Assembly (NCBI RefSeq): GCF_014163735.1
Contig: NZ_JACJDV010000004.1
Location: forward strand, 1-64,000
Length of the DNA stretch: 64,000 nucleotides
Reading direction: 5' to 3'
Origin: Shewanella sp. SR44-3
GTDB lineage: Bacteria; Pseudomonadota; Gammaproteobacteria; Enterobacterales; Shewanellaceae
Each line of letters starts with the position of its first letter. Position 1 is the stretch's first letter. Position numbers and translations under genes: made by a program. The notes beneath the pieces are model-generated. The model worked only from the letters and a program-made list of their open reading frames with translations, was not told where the DNA came from and ran no database searches. Shown here one piece after another: positions 9,187 through 18,356 of this stretch.

Positions 9187-10045
9187 AGTGGTTAGTATCT
9201 TGGGTCAATTTAGCCAACATCTGGCCATCATGACTGTGAACCGTGGCACTGAATAATGCCTTGGTTCCGACAGTAAATATGCTCTTGGGGTAAAGATTAA
9301 TAGGTAATATGTCACCGGCTTTCATCTGATCAAGAGAGTCTACAGGTATATTTTGATGCCCTAAGGTCAGTTGCAGCTTGACGGGCACCTGGGTGAGCCA
9401 ATTAGCTAACTTAGCTGGTAAATCAGTGCTTACTGGCTTTTGGCTGGGAGTATCCTTAATGAGGCTGAGTAATGATGATGCCATGTAAATTTGCATGGCT
9501 GGAGCCGCGGCACCAGTGGCGAAATCCAAGGACCACATGGCATCAGCTTCAATGGGGGAGTGACTTTTAACTAACTCAACCTCTAGCTCGTCCACGTCTA
9601 AGCCTTCAAGGGGTAAGGCCTCAAATACATTGCTAAATAAGCGCTTTATTAGGCGAAACTCAGATTGCGTTGGTTGCCTTAAAGGAGAGCTTAATGGGGT
9701 TTTCTGACTACCGTAATAGCTGCTGGCTAGTTGCTCTAAAGTACATCTGTCTATACGCCACCAAGCTAAGGTTTTTTGCTGATAACGGCAGGAAAACCAG
9801 CCAAAATGAGCTTCTGCAATAGTGGGGCTCAAACTATCGTTGAGCGATACAGACCATAGGCTGGGATAACCTTGACGAGTAATCGGCATAAATATTCGGT
9901 TGATAGCATCTAAGACAGGGCGTTTAAATTTTGTTAATTGTTTTAGAATACGAGATCGCGCCAGCGTTTCCTGCACTAAACGCACGGATTTTATTTTATG
10001 ATGGGTATCTGATTTTAATAAAAACGCTCTTGCTGTGACTTTCAT
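9143..10045 (-). CDS. fliM: FliM, flagellar motor switch protein without CheY-binding N-terminus
   Basis: 300 residues, shorter than typical FliM (about 330-360). The central CheC-like region and the C-terminal SpoA domain (VKLQLTLGHQNIPVDSLDQM onward) are recognisable, and the position upstream of fliN is diagnostic. The N-terminus MKVTARAFLLKSDTHHK does not contain the LSQxEIDALL-like helix that binds phosphorylated CheY in chemotaxis-responsive motors. By family knowledge, lateral or secondary FliM proteins often lack it, so I infer a rotor not directly switched by CheY-P. First gene of the minus-strand operon, with an ATG at 10045. Confidence 0.92.
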   Translation of the reverse strand: MKVTARAFLLKSDTHHKIKSVRLVQETLARSRILKQLTKFKRPVLDAINRIFMPITRQGYPSLWSVSLNDSLSPTIAEAHFGWFSCRYQQKTLAWWRIDRCTLEQLASSYYGSQKTPLSSPLRQPTQSEFRLIKRLFSNVFEALPLEGLDVDELEVELVKSHSPIEADAMWSLDFATGAAAPAMQIYMASSLLSLIKDTPSQKPVSTDLPAKLANWLTQVPVKLQLTLGHQNIPVDSLDQMKAGDILPINLYPKSIFTVGTKALFSATVHSHDGQMLAKLTQDTNHYEDNKVGRTTHLSG

Positions 10046-10466
10046 CCCATCCCCGAATAAAAAGTAATAAATCTATTGTGTATAAATAAGCAGCAATTTT
10101 TTCCTGCGCTTTGTTATATTGAATTCTAACCGCAGGTTTTTAATTGTAAATAACTATAGGTTGATAAAGTTAACAATAATCGCCTGTCAATTTAATGTCA
10201 CGCCAATAAGTCGTCACCATGACTATAGTTTTATTCAGCGCCATTTAAACGTCACTGTCAAAATAAAGTCTCGGATAGCGCTGTAAACAAAGGGTTTTTA
10301 TTTATTGTGCCAAACATACCAGTCTGATGCCTGCGTGACAACAAAATAAACATGAAGAATAATTATATTTTTCGATTATCTATTTTAAAAAAAAGTTATC
10401 TAGCATATTATCTTCGACTTCTTGTTAAAGTTACATCTTGATCTACTAAGTTTTGAGCGAGTTAAA
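10046..10466. other. Divergent control region between fliM and motY
   Basis: This 421-base gene-free stretch separates the export operon from the motY-lafK operon, so both promoters should lie here. It is strikingly A+T rich, especially 10340-10440, with two TTATCTA copies near 10376-10406. I could not find a sigma54 or sigma28 promoter meeting both hexamers. A perfect TGGCAC half occurs on the minus strand at 10307-10312 but lacks the -12 GC. The A+T richness could favour silencing by H-NS-like proteins; that is inference. Confidence 0.5.
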
Positions 10467-11330
10467 ATGCTAACAGTTATTAAGGTTGTTTTTTCAGCAG
10501 TGTTATTTTTAGTTGGATTTTCTTCATTAGCTGCCGATAACTTAAAAATGTTTGAAACTCCCCTTGAGCAAGTCAGTTGGAAATATAGCGGTAATGTATT
10601 TTCTTGTGAAATTAGTCACAAAGTAAAAAACTTTGGCAAAGTTGCGCTGTTGGCATTGCCAGGACAAAATTTAACATTGAATGTTTATGCAGATAATGTG
10701 CAATTTAATGATCTTATTGTTGAGGCTAGCGTTGTGGTGCCCTCCTGGGCCGCTGCGCAAACAGGGCGGGTAAGCAGATTTGCTGGTAACAGTCATCATG
10801 CTGAAACATCAAACAATAGCGATATGTTCTTAAGAGCCTTAAGCCAGGGACACAAGTGGCTGATAAAAGTGTTTGATGCCGATGAAACACCTTTATACCA
10901 AGTAAGAGCCGCTGCAGTGTTGACTCAGGCTCTAGCGGGGAAATTTAAACAATGTCAGCAGCAGTTGTTACCTCAGCCTTTCGAGTATGTCAGGAAGCTT
11001 GATTTTTTCTTTCCTGTAGGCAGTGATTATCTTGACCCATTGCAGCTGGAAGATATTAGAGCGGTTGCCGCTTACGTCGCCGCTGATCGTCGCATTGCGC
11101 AAGTGCTGGTAGATGGACACAGTGATGCTCAGGGTGAGCACTTAAATAATTTACGCCTAAGCAGAGATAGAGCTGATGAAGTCGTAGCACGTTTGCTCGA
11201 GTTCGGTGTTGAGCGTCGCAAGATTGAAGTTCGTCATCATGGTGAAAGGTACCCTCAAGCAACTAATAATTCGCCGCTTGGAAAAGAAGCAAATAGAAGG
11301 GTGCAACTTCGCTTAGTGATGGCGATATAA
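10467..11330 (+). CDS. motY: MotY-type T-ring protein with OmpA-like domain (lateral system)
   Basis: 287 residues from ATG 10467, chosen because a signal peptide begins there (MLTVIKVVFSAVLFLVGF, cleavage near LAA/DNL) and GAGCGAG lies just upstream. The 15 codons before it are not conserved in character. The N-terminal half matches MotY's stator-contact domain. The C-terminal half is OmpA-like, with VDGHSDAQG, NNLRLSRDRA and NRRVQL, and binds peptidoglycan. In Vibrio lateral systems the equivalent gene precedes lafK, as here. MotY builds the periplasmic T-ring that anchors stators. The partner MotX is not encoded in the window. Confidence 0.9.
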   Translation: MLTVIKVVFSAVLFLVGFSSLAADNLKMFETPLEQVSWKYSGNVFSCEISHKVKNFGKVALLALPGQNLTLNVYADNVQFNDLIVEASVVVPSWAAAQTGRVSRFAGNSHHAETSNNSDMFLRALSQGHKWLIKVFDADETPLYQVRAAAVLTQALAGKFKQCQQQLLPQPFEYVRKLDFFFPVGSDYLDPLQLEDIRAVAAYVAADRRIAQVLVDGHSDAQGEHLNNLRLSRDRADEVVARLLEFGVERRKIEVRHHGERYPQATNNSPLGKEANRRVQLRLVMAI

Positions 11331-11362
11331 ACTAGATAGTTCAATTGGTTAAAGTAGGGATT

Positions 11363-12667
11363 ATGGATAACCTAAAGATACGTCTGGTTGATTTTACGGT
11401 TTCAGAATCAACCATAGAACGGCTAAAAGCTCAAGGTTTCATGCTATGGCAGCAGGGGCAAACTGTGCCTTGGCTGACCATAATAAATCTGTCACAGCTA
11501 AAGCCGTCTCAGTTGGCGGAGCATTTAAGCGGTTTCTCCAGTAAGAATTTTTTGGCTTTACTTGCACCAGAGCAAGGTGAGCTGGCTGCTGCTGCCATGC
11601 AGTCAGGAGTTCAAGATTATTTATTGCTCCCAGTTGAAGACGAGCAACTCATCGCTTCCATTTCACGCTTACACCGTTTGGAGCAGCCAGATCCTAAACT
11701 TATTGTTGCAGCGCCCGTGAGTCGTCAATTACTCATGCTTGCTCATAGAGCTGCTACCACAGAAGCAACAGTATTGCTAACAGGTGAAAGTGGCACAGGT
11801 AAAGAGCCGCTAGCCAGTTATATTCATCGTCATTCCAGTCGAGCCCATAAACCTTTCGTCGCGATAAATTGTGCCGCCATCCCCGAAACCATGCTCGAAT
11901 CCATTCTTTTTGGCCATACCAAGGGCGCGTTTACCGGTGCCAGTTGTGATAAGGCTGGTAAATTTGAACAGGCCAATGGCGGGACATTACTGCTCGATGA
12001 AATTGCCGAAATGCCCCTTGCTTTACAAGCTAAATTACTCAGAGTGCTGCAAGAGAGAGAAGTCGAGCGTTTAGGTGGTAGTCATACAATTCCATTGGAT
12101 ATCAGAGTTATAGCTGCAACCAATAAAGATTTACGTCAGGCGGTTGAAAATGGCAGCTTTAGAGAAGACTTGTTCTATCGTTTGGATGTATTGCCGCTGA
12201 AAATTTTTCCCTTAAGAGACCGAAAGGCCGACATTCTTCCCTTAGCTGAGCATTTTTTACAGAGCTTTAATACCCAAGGTGTGGAATGTTATTTCAGCCG
12301 TCAGGCTCGGGAAGCGTTACTGGGTCACGATTGGCCGGGAAATGTCCGAGAACTGGAAAATTGCATTCAAAGAGCCTTAGTTATGCGCCGTGGCCAAGCT
12401 ATTCAGGCTGCTGAACTCGGCTTATCTGTGAGTTGTGATATTCAAGTTCCCGAAACCCCAAATCCAGCCTCTGGATTAAAAGAATCTAAGCGTCAGGCAG
12501 AGTTTCAATTTATTGTCGATATTTTAAGGCGTGTGCAAGGTAGTCGTAGCCAAACCGCAGCTGAGCTCGGCATGACCACAAGAGCATTGAGGTACAAGCT
12601 AGCTCAAATGCGGGATGCCGGAATAGACGTAGATCAACTACTACAGCGCGCAGGAAATGCGGCTTAA
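11363..12667 (+). CDS. lafK: LafK, sigma54-dependent master activator of the lateral flagellar genes
   Basis: 434 residues from ATG 11363 behind GTAGGGA; an upstream GTG-type extension to 11345 is less likely. The N-terminal 125 residues resemble a receiver fold but have INLS where the phospho-acceptor Asp should sit, as in FleQ/LafK proteins. The AAA+ domain has the Walker A GESGTGKE, the sigma54-contact loop GAFTGA, Walker [10 protein letters not shown] and the arginine-finger region [15 protein letters not shown] Fis-type helix-turn-helix ([17 protein letters not shown]) ends the protein. It should activate sigma54 promoters such as the one before flgB. Phosphorylation-independent action is inferred. 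Confidence 0.93.
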   Translation: MDNLKIRLVDFTVSESTIERLKAQGFMLWQQGQTVPWLTIINLSQLKPSQLAEHLSGFSSKNFLALLAPEQGELAAAAMQSGVQDYLLLPVEDEQLIASISRLHRLEQPDPKLIVAAPVSRQLLMLAHRAATTEATVLLTGESGTGKEPLASYIHRHSSRAHKPFVAINCAAIPETMLESILFGHTKGAFTGASCDKAGKFEQANGGTLLLDEIAEMPLALQAKLLRVLQEREVERLGGSHTIPLDIRVIAATNKDLRQAVENGSFREDLFYRLDVLPLKIFPLRDRKADILPLAEHFLQSFNTQGVECYFSRQAREALLGHDWPGNVRELENCIQRALVMRRGQAIQAAELGLSVSCDIQVPETPNPASGLKESKRQAEFQFIVDILRRVQGSRSQTAAELGMTTRALRYKLAQMRDAGIDVDQLLQRAGNAA

Positions 12668-12715
12668 CTTAATAGTTTGCTTAATAAGCAGCATAACCAG
12701 TAGAAAGGATTAACT

Positions 12716-13054
12716 ATGGTAAATGGCACAGCGATAAGCTCAACGTCATTGATGGAAACTTTAAACCTACACCGTGAAATGGCAAAGGGGGCGATTAGCA
12801 TCAAGCCTAATTTTTCCGATAACGAGATGGCGGTAGGTTCATTTGCAGACTTGATGAAGCAGAAAGTGGCATCGGTAAACGAAGCTCAGAATCATTCATC
12901 AAATTTAATGAAAGCAGTGGATTCAGGTAAAAGCGATGATCTTGTCGGCGCTATGGTGGCGTCACAAAAGGCCAGTTTGTCGTTTTCTGCCATGATCCAA
13001 ATCCGCAATCGCTTAGTGCAAGCGTTTGATGATGTTATAAAAATGCCGGTGTAA
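12716..13054 (+). CDS. fliE: FliE, MS-ring/rod junction protein (lateral system)
   Basis: 112 residues, the usual length. The C-terminal region SLSFSAMIQIRNRLVQAFDD and the preceding DDLVGAMVASQKA match the FliE signature. FliE links the MS ring (FliF) to the proximal rod and is the first axial protein exported. The ATG follows an AAAGGAT ribosome site, 48 bases after lafK, and fliF begins 12 bases after the stop, giving a compact fliE-J unit read with lafK. Confidence 0.95.
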   Translation: MVNGTAISSTSLMETLNLHREMAKGAISIKPNFSDNEMAVGSFADLMKQKVASVNEAQNHSSNLMKAVDSGKSDDLVGAMVASQKASLSFSAMIQIRNRLVQAFDDVIKMPV

Positions 13055-13066
13055 GGAAACGTTTTA

Positions 13067-14764
13067 ATGTCGACTAATGTGATCCAGTCTGAGCAAGAAA
13101 TCCAAGGTGAAATACAATCACCTAACCTGCTTGCCAGTGCAGTTCAAAGCTGGCGTAGATTCACCCAAGGTGACAAGCAAGTCATGGTGTTGGCGCTATT
13201 AGCCACTGTGGTTGCCAGCGTCATTGTGCTTATGTTGTGGACAGCAAGCCAAGGGTATCGTCCACTTTATGGTAGCCAAGAAAATGTCGAGACCTCACAG
13301 GTTATCGAAGTGCTTGAAGCTGAAGGCATTTATTATCGAATTGAGTCTAATACTGGCCTAGTCTTGGTGGCTGACGATCAACTGGGTAAGGCGCGTATGT
13401 TACTTGCTGCTCGCGGTGTAAAGGCTAAGGTTCCCTCGGGAATGGATGAGCTTGATAGCTCAAGCCTAGGCACTAGCCAGTTTATGGAGCAGGCCAAGTA
13501 TCGCCACGGTTTAGAGGGCGAGCTTGCTAGAAGCATAATGTCGCTTAAGCATGTACGCTCAGCTCGGGTGCATTTGGCGATACCTAAACGCAGTTTGTTT
13601 ATTCGTCAAAAGCCAGAGTTACCCACGGCTTCGGTGATGCTACAGCTAAGCCCAGGGACTGAGTTAACCCAATCTCAAGTAGAAGCCGTGGTTAACTTGG
13701 TTGCTGGTAGTGTCACTGGGATGGAGACGACAGGGGTTAAAATAGTCGATCAAGACGGGCGCTTCCTCAGTGCAAGCATTAATGAAAACCAAGACATCAC
13801 TCAAGCAAGGGATAAGCAAATAAGCTACACCCGTGAGCTTGAGCAAAACTTGATGCACAACGCTAGCTCAATGCTTGAAGCCATCTTGGGGCCAAATAAC
13901 TTCCAAGTGAAAATTGCCGCTAAGGTTAATTTTAATCAAATAGAAGAAACCAAAGAAGCGTTAGATCCACAAGCTGTGATGGTGCAAGAACGCACTAGCT
14001 CTGATGATAAAAATGCCGCTCTAGCTCAAGGCATCCCAGGTGCTTTGAGCAACCAAGCACCACAAGCCGCGGGTGACAAAAAAGATAACAATCGCAATCT
14101 ACGCCAAGAAGCTAATCGTCAGTTTGACGTCGGCCGCAGTGTACGTCACATTCGCTATCAACAGATGCAATTAGAAAATTTATCTGTATCAGTGTTGGTT
14201 AACAATACGGTATCCACAGGATTAACCACAGATGACGCCGAGCTTACCAAGTTAGGTTCAATGGTGAAGGATGCTATAGGATTTTCTAGCGAACGTGGTG
14301 ACAGCTTCAGCATTAATGCTTTTGCCTTTAGCGTGCCAACGATTGCAGAGTTTGAGCCATTACCTTGGTGGCAAGTTGAAGATTATCAAGCGTATTTACG
14401 TTATTTCATCGGCGGGCTGCTAGGACTTGGGTTGATTTTGTTTGTGCTACGCCCACTGGTATCACACCTTACGTTCACCGCTAAACATGTCGACAATGAA
14501 ACCCGCGAGCCTGAAGTTATTAATTTAGCCAAAAGTGCTGAATCAACGGCTGTTACTGAGGCTAATGCCGTGACTCGCACGGCAGTTAACCAAAAGCATG
14601 GTGACGAAAAAGACACCGCCGAATGGCTCGGTGGTTTGAATTTACCAGAACCTGGTTCGCCGCTGACCGTGAAGATGGAGCATCTAGGAATGCTTGCAAA
14701 TCAAGAACCCGCACGAGTTGCCGAAGTACTTGCTCATTGGATTGGTGATAAAGATGCAGACTAA
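13067..14764 (+). CDS. fliF: FliF, flagellar MS-ring protein (lateral system)
   Basis: 565 residues, the usual length. Two membrane segments bracket a large periplasmic part: about residues 40-62 (VMVLALLATVVASVIVLMLW) and 445-465 (FIGGLLGLGLILFVLRPL). The ring-building motifs NVETSQVIEVLEAEGIYYRI and the FliF/SctJ signature around RARVHLAIPKRSLF are present. The C-terminal stretch DTAEWLGGLNLPEP is the FliG-binding tail. The ring is the assembly base of the motor and houses the export gate. It overlaps the start of fliG. Confidence 0.97.
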   Translation: MSTNVIQSEQEIQGEIQSPNLLASAVQSWRRFTQGDKQVMVLALLATVVASVIVLMLWTASQGYRPLYGSQENVETSQVIEVLEAEGIYYRIESNTGLVLVADDQLGKARMLLAARGVKAKVPSGMDELDSSSLGTSQFMEQAKYRHGLEGELARSIMSLKHVRSARVHLAIPKRSLFIRQKPELPTASVMLQLSPGTELTQSQVEAVVNLVAGSVTGMETTGVKIVDQDGRFLSASINENQDITQARDKQISYTRELEQNLMHNASSMLEAILGPNNFQVKIAAKVNFNQIEETKEALDPQAVMVQERTSSDDKNAALAQGIPGALSNQAPQAAGDKKDNNRNLRQEANRQFDVGRSVRHIRYQQMQLENLSVSVLVNNTVSTGLTTDDAELTKLGSMVKDAIGFSSERGDSFSINAFAFSVPTIAEFEPLPWWQVEDYQAYLRYFIGGLLGLGLILFVLRPLVSHLTFTAKHVDNETREPEVINLAKSAESTAVTEANAVTRTAVNQKHGDEKDTAEWLGGLNLPEPGSPLTVKMEHLGMLANQEPARVAEVLAHWIGDKDAD

Positions 14765-15770
14765 AAACGAATTGGATATCAAGATGGATAACTACTCCCA
14801 AGCAGCTATGTTATTGCTGAGCATGGGAGAAGAAGGCGCGGCGCGAGTCATGTCTTATCTAGATAAGAGTGATGTGCAGTTACTTAGCCATAAAATGGCG
14901 CGCTTATCTAGCATCACCCAGCAAGAAGCTGAAGCTGTGTTGAGTCGCTTTTTTGAGCGCTACAAAGAGCAGTCCGGTATTGCAAGAGCATCGCGCTCTT
15001 ACTTGCAAAAAACCTTAGATATCGCCTTGGGCGACAGGGTCGCTAAGAGCTTAATTGATAGCATCTATGGCGATGAAATCAAAATTTTAGTTAAGCGATT
15101 AGAGTGGGTGGAGCCGCAATTACTGGCCAGAGAAATAGCGTTTGAGCATTGTCAGTTGCAGGCGGTACTGCTTGGCTTGCTGCCTGCAGATAGCGCGGCA
15201 CAAATCCTTAAAATGCTGCCTCAAGCCAGCCAAGATGATGTGCTGGTACGTATTGCGCAGTTGGGTGATCTTGATCGTCATGTGGTTGAGGAGCTCAGAC
15301 TGTTAGTTGAGCGCTGTATGTTGATGGCAATGGAGAAAAGCCATACCCAAGTCGCAGGTGTCAAACAAGTGGCCGACATACTGAATCGCTTCGAAGGGGA
15401 TCGTGAGCAGTTAATGGAAATGATTAAACTCTACGACAACAAGCTGGCAGAAGACGTGACAGACAATATGTTCGATTTCATTATTTTGGGTCGTCAGAAG
15501 CAAGAAACCCTGCAAACACTGATGGGTATGGTACCTGCAGAGACTTTAGCCATAGCGCTAAAGGGTATCGATTCAGAGCTTAAGGCAAGCTTACTTAAGG
15601 CGCTGCCTAAGCGGATGTCATCAGCAATTGAAACCCAGATAGAAGCCTTAGGCGGGGTACCATTAAGCCGTGCTCAAGGAGCACGTAAAGACATAATGAC
15701 GCTGGCTAAGCAGATGATGCAGGACGGGGATATTGAGCTGCAATTATTTGAAGAGCAGGTTGTAGTCTAA
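14754..15770 (+). CDS. fliG: FliG, flagellar motor switch protein (lateral system)
   Basis: 338 residues from ATG 14754, which overlaps the fliF stop by 11 bases. A second ATG at 14784 with GGAT upstream would give 328 residues and is equally possible. A longer frame back to 14694 lies wholly inside fliF and is rejected. FliG N, middle and C domains are recognisable. The middle domain has the EHPQ-like region (EIAFEHCQLQAVLLGLLPA), and the C-terminal torque helix region runs from KALPKRMSSAIETQIEALG. It couples FliF to FliM and interacts with the MotA stator. Confidence 0.95.
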   Translation: MQTKNELDIKMDNYSQAAMLLLSMGEEGAARVMSYLDKSDVQLLSHKMARLSSITQQEAEAVLSRFFERYKEQSGIARASRSYLQKTLDIALGDRVAKSLIDSIYGDEIKILVKRLEWVEPQLLAREIAFEHCQLQAVLLGLLPADSAAQILKMLPQASQDDVLVRIAQLGDLDRHVVEELRLLVERCMLMAMEKSHTQVAGVKQVADILNRFEGDREQLMEMIKLYDNKLAEDVTDNMFDFIILGRQKQETLQTLMGMVPAETLAIALKGIDSELKASLLKALPKRMSSAIETQIEALGGVPLSRAQGARKDIMTLAKQMMQDGDIELQLFEEQVVV

Positions 15771-16474
15771 TGAATAAACACAATCCATGGCGTTTAGAGC
15801 CAAAGCTTGCTCGTCGTTACCGCTTTCCTGCATTGATAGGGGAACCTGCGAGCACTAATGACAGTGGCGACTGGCAAAATTACCAACAAGCTTTTGAGCA
15901 AGGTTACGAAGAAGGATGCCGTCAAGGGCAAGAACAAGGCTTGGCAGCAGGGACAGAAGAAGGGCTGAAACTCGGTCATGCCGAAGGCGTTAAGCAGGGC
16001 TTACTTGAAGGTCAGCTGCAAGGCAAACAAAGTATTGATGAGCAATTCAATCAGCTTATTGTGCCATTGGCGGCGCTTAAATCTTTGCTTGAAGATGGTC
16101 ACGCTGAACAAGTGCGCAATCAACAAGACTTGATCTTAGATTTAGTGCGCCGGGTCTCCCAGCAAGTGATCCGCTGTGAGCTCACCTTACAACCGCAGCA
16201 AATCCTTAAATTAGTCGAAGAAACCTTAAGTGCTTTACCTAACGATAAAGGTGAGATCAAAATCCATCTTGAGCCAAGCGCGGTCACTAAACTAAAAGAG
16301 CTGGGTGAAGATAAGCTACGTGGTTGGCAACTGGTGTCTGATGCCAGTATTTCTTCTGGGAGCTGCCGTATTGTCAGTGATAAGTCTGATGCTGATGCCT
16401 CTATCGAGACACGTCTCGATGCTTGTATGGAGCAAGTTGAAGCTAAATTGAATGAGGTAGAACTTGAGGGCTGA
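15770..16474 (+). CDS. fliH: FliH, flagellar export stator/ATPase regulator (lateral system)
   Basis: 234 residues. The central stretch EQGYEEGCRQGQEQGLAAGT continues as repeated Gx3G-type helices rich in Gln, Glu and Gly, the hallmark of FliH. The C-terminal half is the E2-like V-ATPase stalk domain. FliH dimers bind FliI and tether it to the C-ring and export gate. The ATG overlaps the fliG stop (TAATG), and the 3' end overlaps fliI by 11 bases, so translation is probably coupled. Confidence 0.94.
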   Translation: MNKHNPWRLEPKLARRYRFPALIGEPASTNDSGDWQNYQQAFEQGYEEGCRQGQEQGLAAGTEEGLKLGHAEGVKQGLLEGQLQGKQSIDEQFNQLIVPLAALKSLLEDGHAEQVRNQQDLILDLVRRVSQQVIRCELTLQPQQILKLVEETLSALPNDKGEIKIHLEPSAVTKLKELGEDKLRGWQLVSDASISSGSCRIVSDKSDADASIETRLDACMEQVEAKLNEVELEG

Positions 16475-17801
16475 GCTGTTACAGGCTGATTGGCCTACAG
16501 TGCCGGTTGCTCGGGTTTATGGGCGATTGACTCGGGTTAATGGCTTAGTGCTTGAGGCGGTAGGTTGCCAGTTAGGCATGGGTGACCGTTGCCAAATTGA
16601 AGGCCGAGAAGGGCGACTCATAGAGGCCGAAGTGGTGGGCTTTAATAAAGACGTATTGTGCTTAATGCCCATAGAGTCAACCCATGGGGTGATGCCTGGC
16701 GCTAGAGTTATTCCCATAACAGAACCTCACAAGCTGCAGGTGGGTGATGGCTTGCTAGGCCGTGTGCTTGATGGCTTAGGACAGCCTTTGGATTTACTCG
16801 GTAAGCTGACAGGAGTTCACCAACAAACACCCAGTAACAGCAGTTATAACCCTCTATTGAGACAACCCATCACTCAGCCTTTAGACGTGGGCATTCGTGC
16901 CATCAATAGCTTATTACCCATAGGTCGAGGCCAAAGACTCGGTTTGTTTGCAGGCTCTGGCGTGGGCAAGAGTATGTTGCTTGGGATGATGACCCGCTTT
17001 ACCGAAGCCGATGTGGTGGTCGTGGGTTTGATTGGTGAGCGTGGCCGTGAAGTGCGCGAGTTTATCGAGCAAACCTTAGGTGAAGAAGGTCGAAAACGTG
17101 CGGTAGTCATTGCAGCGCCAGCGGATACCACTCCTTTAATGCGACTGCGGGCCATGGTATTGAGCCATGAAATAGCCTGCGCCTTTCGCGATCAAGGTAA
17201 GCAAGTATTGCTGCTGGTGGACTCATTAACGCGTTATGCTCAAGCACAGCGAGAAATCGCCCTCAGTTTAGGTGAACCGCCAGCAACCAAAGGTTATCCA
17301 CCTTCAGCGTTTGCCAAGTTACCGTATCTGGTTGAAATGGCGGGTAACGGCCAGCATCCACAAGGGACACTAACCGCATTTTATACCGTGTTAACTGAAG
17401 GCGATGATCAGCAAGATCCGGTCGCCGACGCTGCCAGAGCCATCTTAGATGGTCATGTGGTGCTCAGTCGTAAACTCGCCGAGCAAGGGCACTTTCCCGC
17501 CATAGACATTAATGCATCAGTCAGTCGTCTAGCTACCCATATCGCCAGTCAAGACAGTTTAAGTCAAAGTCATGTGGTGCGACATTTATTAAGCCGCTAC
17601 AACGAAGTACGTGAGCTTCTGCCCCTAGGTGGCTATCAAGCGGGACATGATCAAGAGATGGATCTAGCGGTGCGCCACTATGGTGATATAGCTGCATTTT
17701 TACGTCAGCACATGAATGAGAATATTAGCCGTGAGGCTAGCTTAGCTCAGCTAACACAATTGATGGAGGTGATGGGCTATGAGCCACAAGCGTCTAATTA
17801 A
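16464..17801 (+). CDS. fliI: FliI, flagellar export ATPase (lateral system)
   Basis: 445 residues from a TTG start that overlaps the fliH end. It is an F1-beta-like ATPase with Walker A GLFAGSGVGKSMLLG, Walker B VLLLVDSLTRYAQAQRE and the family motif ATKGYPPSAFAKLP. The N-terminal beta barrel and C-terminal helical domain are full length. FliI unfolds or releases export substrates at the base of the lateral flagellum. The TTG choice fits both the domain start (MRAELLQADWPTVPVARVYG) and the coupling with fliH. Confidence 0.96.
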   Translation: MRAELLQADWPTVPVARVYGRLTRVNGLVLEAVGCQLGMGDRCQIEGREGRLIEAEVVGFNKDVLCLMPIESTHGVMPGARVIPITEPHKLQVGDGLLGRVLDGLGQPLDLLGKLTGVHQQTPSNSSYNPLLRQPITQPLDVGIRAINSLLPIGRGQRLGLFAGSGVGKSMLLGMMTRFTEADVVVVGLIGERGREVREFIEQTLGEEGRKRAVVIAAPADTTPLMRLRAMVLSHEIACAFRDQGKQVLLLVDSLTRYAQAQREIALSLGEPPATKGYPPSAFAKLPYLVEMAGNGQHPQGTLTAFYTVLTEGDDQQDPVADAARAILDGHVVLSRKLAEQGHFPAIDINASVSRLATHIASQDSLSQSHVVRHLLSRYNEVRELLPLGGYQAGHDQEMDLAVRHYGDIAAFLRQHMNENISREASLAQLTQLMEVMGYEPQASN

Positions 17802-18201
17802 CCTGTGTAATATGGAACAAAAAAAACTGGCTAAACTCGGTGAGCAAAAACAAGCGGCTTATCAAAGAGTCACTACCAACCAAATTCAGAACCAACAACT
17901 AACCCAGATGATAACCCAGTATCGCAGTTGTGATGCCCATGGTCACAATCCACTATTGTGGCAAAATGCCAATAATATGGCTCAAGTCTTAGTGCCAATG
18001 ACGGCTAAATTACAACAAACACATGCCTTGCTGCAGCAAGAACAACTGCGTTTAGAGCAGCTTTGGCGGCGCCAACTTGGACGGCAACAAGGTATGAAGT
18101 GGTATAAAGAACAGCTGCAAAATCAAGCTATGATAGTGGCGGATAAATTGGAACAGAAAACTGCCGATGATTTGGCTGGATTTTATAGTGTTAGCAAATA
18201 A
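17779..18201 (+). CDS. fliJ: FliJ, export chaperone-escort/central stalk protein (lateral system)
   Basis: 140 residues, almost wholly alpha-helical and rich in Gln, Leu and Lys, as expected for the antiparallel coiled coil of FliJ (gamma-subunit-like). The ATG overlaps the fliI stop by 23 bases and is preceded by a strong GGAGGT ribosome site about eight bases away, which decides the start. It is the last gene of the motY-lafK-fliEFGHIJ run, and the sequence identity of FliJ is weak. The assignment rests on position, size and helix character. Confidence 0.85.
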   Translation: MSHKRLINLCNMEQKKLAKLGEQKQAAYQRVTTNQIQNQQLTQMITQYRSCDAHGHNPLLWQNANNMAQVLVPMTAKLQQTHALLQQEQLRLEQLWRRQLGRQQGMKWYKEQLQNQAMIVADKLEQKTADDLAGFYSVSK

Positions 18202-18245
18202 TGACAGAGAGCTTTATTAAATAAGTATTTAAAATAATAAGATAG

Positions 18246-18265
18246 CTTGTCTATACAAGAGTTTT
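18246..18265 (+). terminator. Weak candidate terminator after fliJ
   Basis: A short hairpin CTTGT/ACAAG with a four-base loop is followed by AGTTTTAATTT. It lies in the 155-base gap between the convergent ends of fliJ and flgN. The stem is short, so this is a weak call. Confidence 0.3.
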
Positions 18266-18356
18266 AATTTGATTTTCAACATTTAATGAGGGGGATAGTT
18301 CATTAGTTTAATAGAATATGAAGCTCGATTTACATAGGTTAATACTTATGATGAGC

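Noticed and set aside
10307-10312. TGGCAC on the minus strand upstream of fliM as a sigma54 promoter
   Set aside because: The -24 box is perfect but the -12 position reads AATAAA with no GC, so it fails the consensus.
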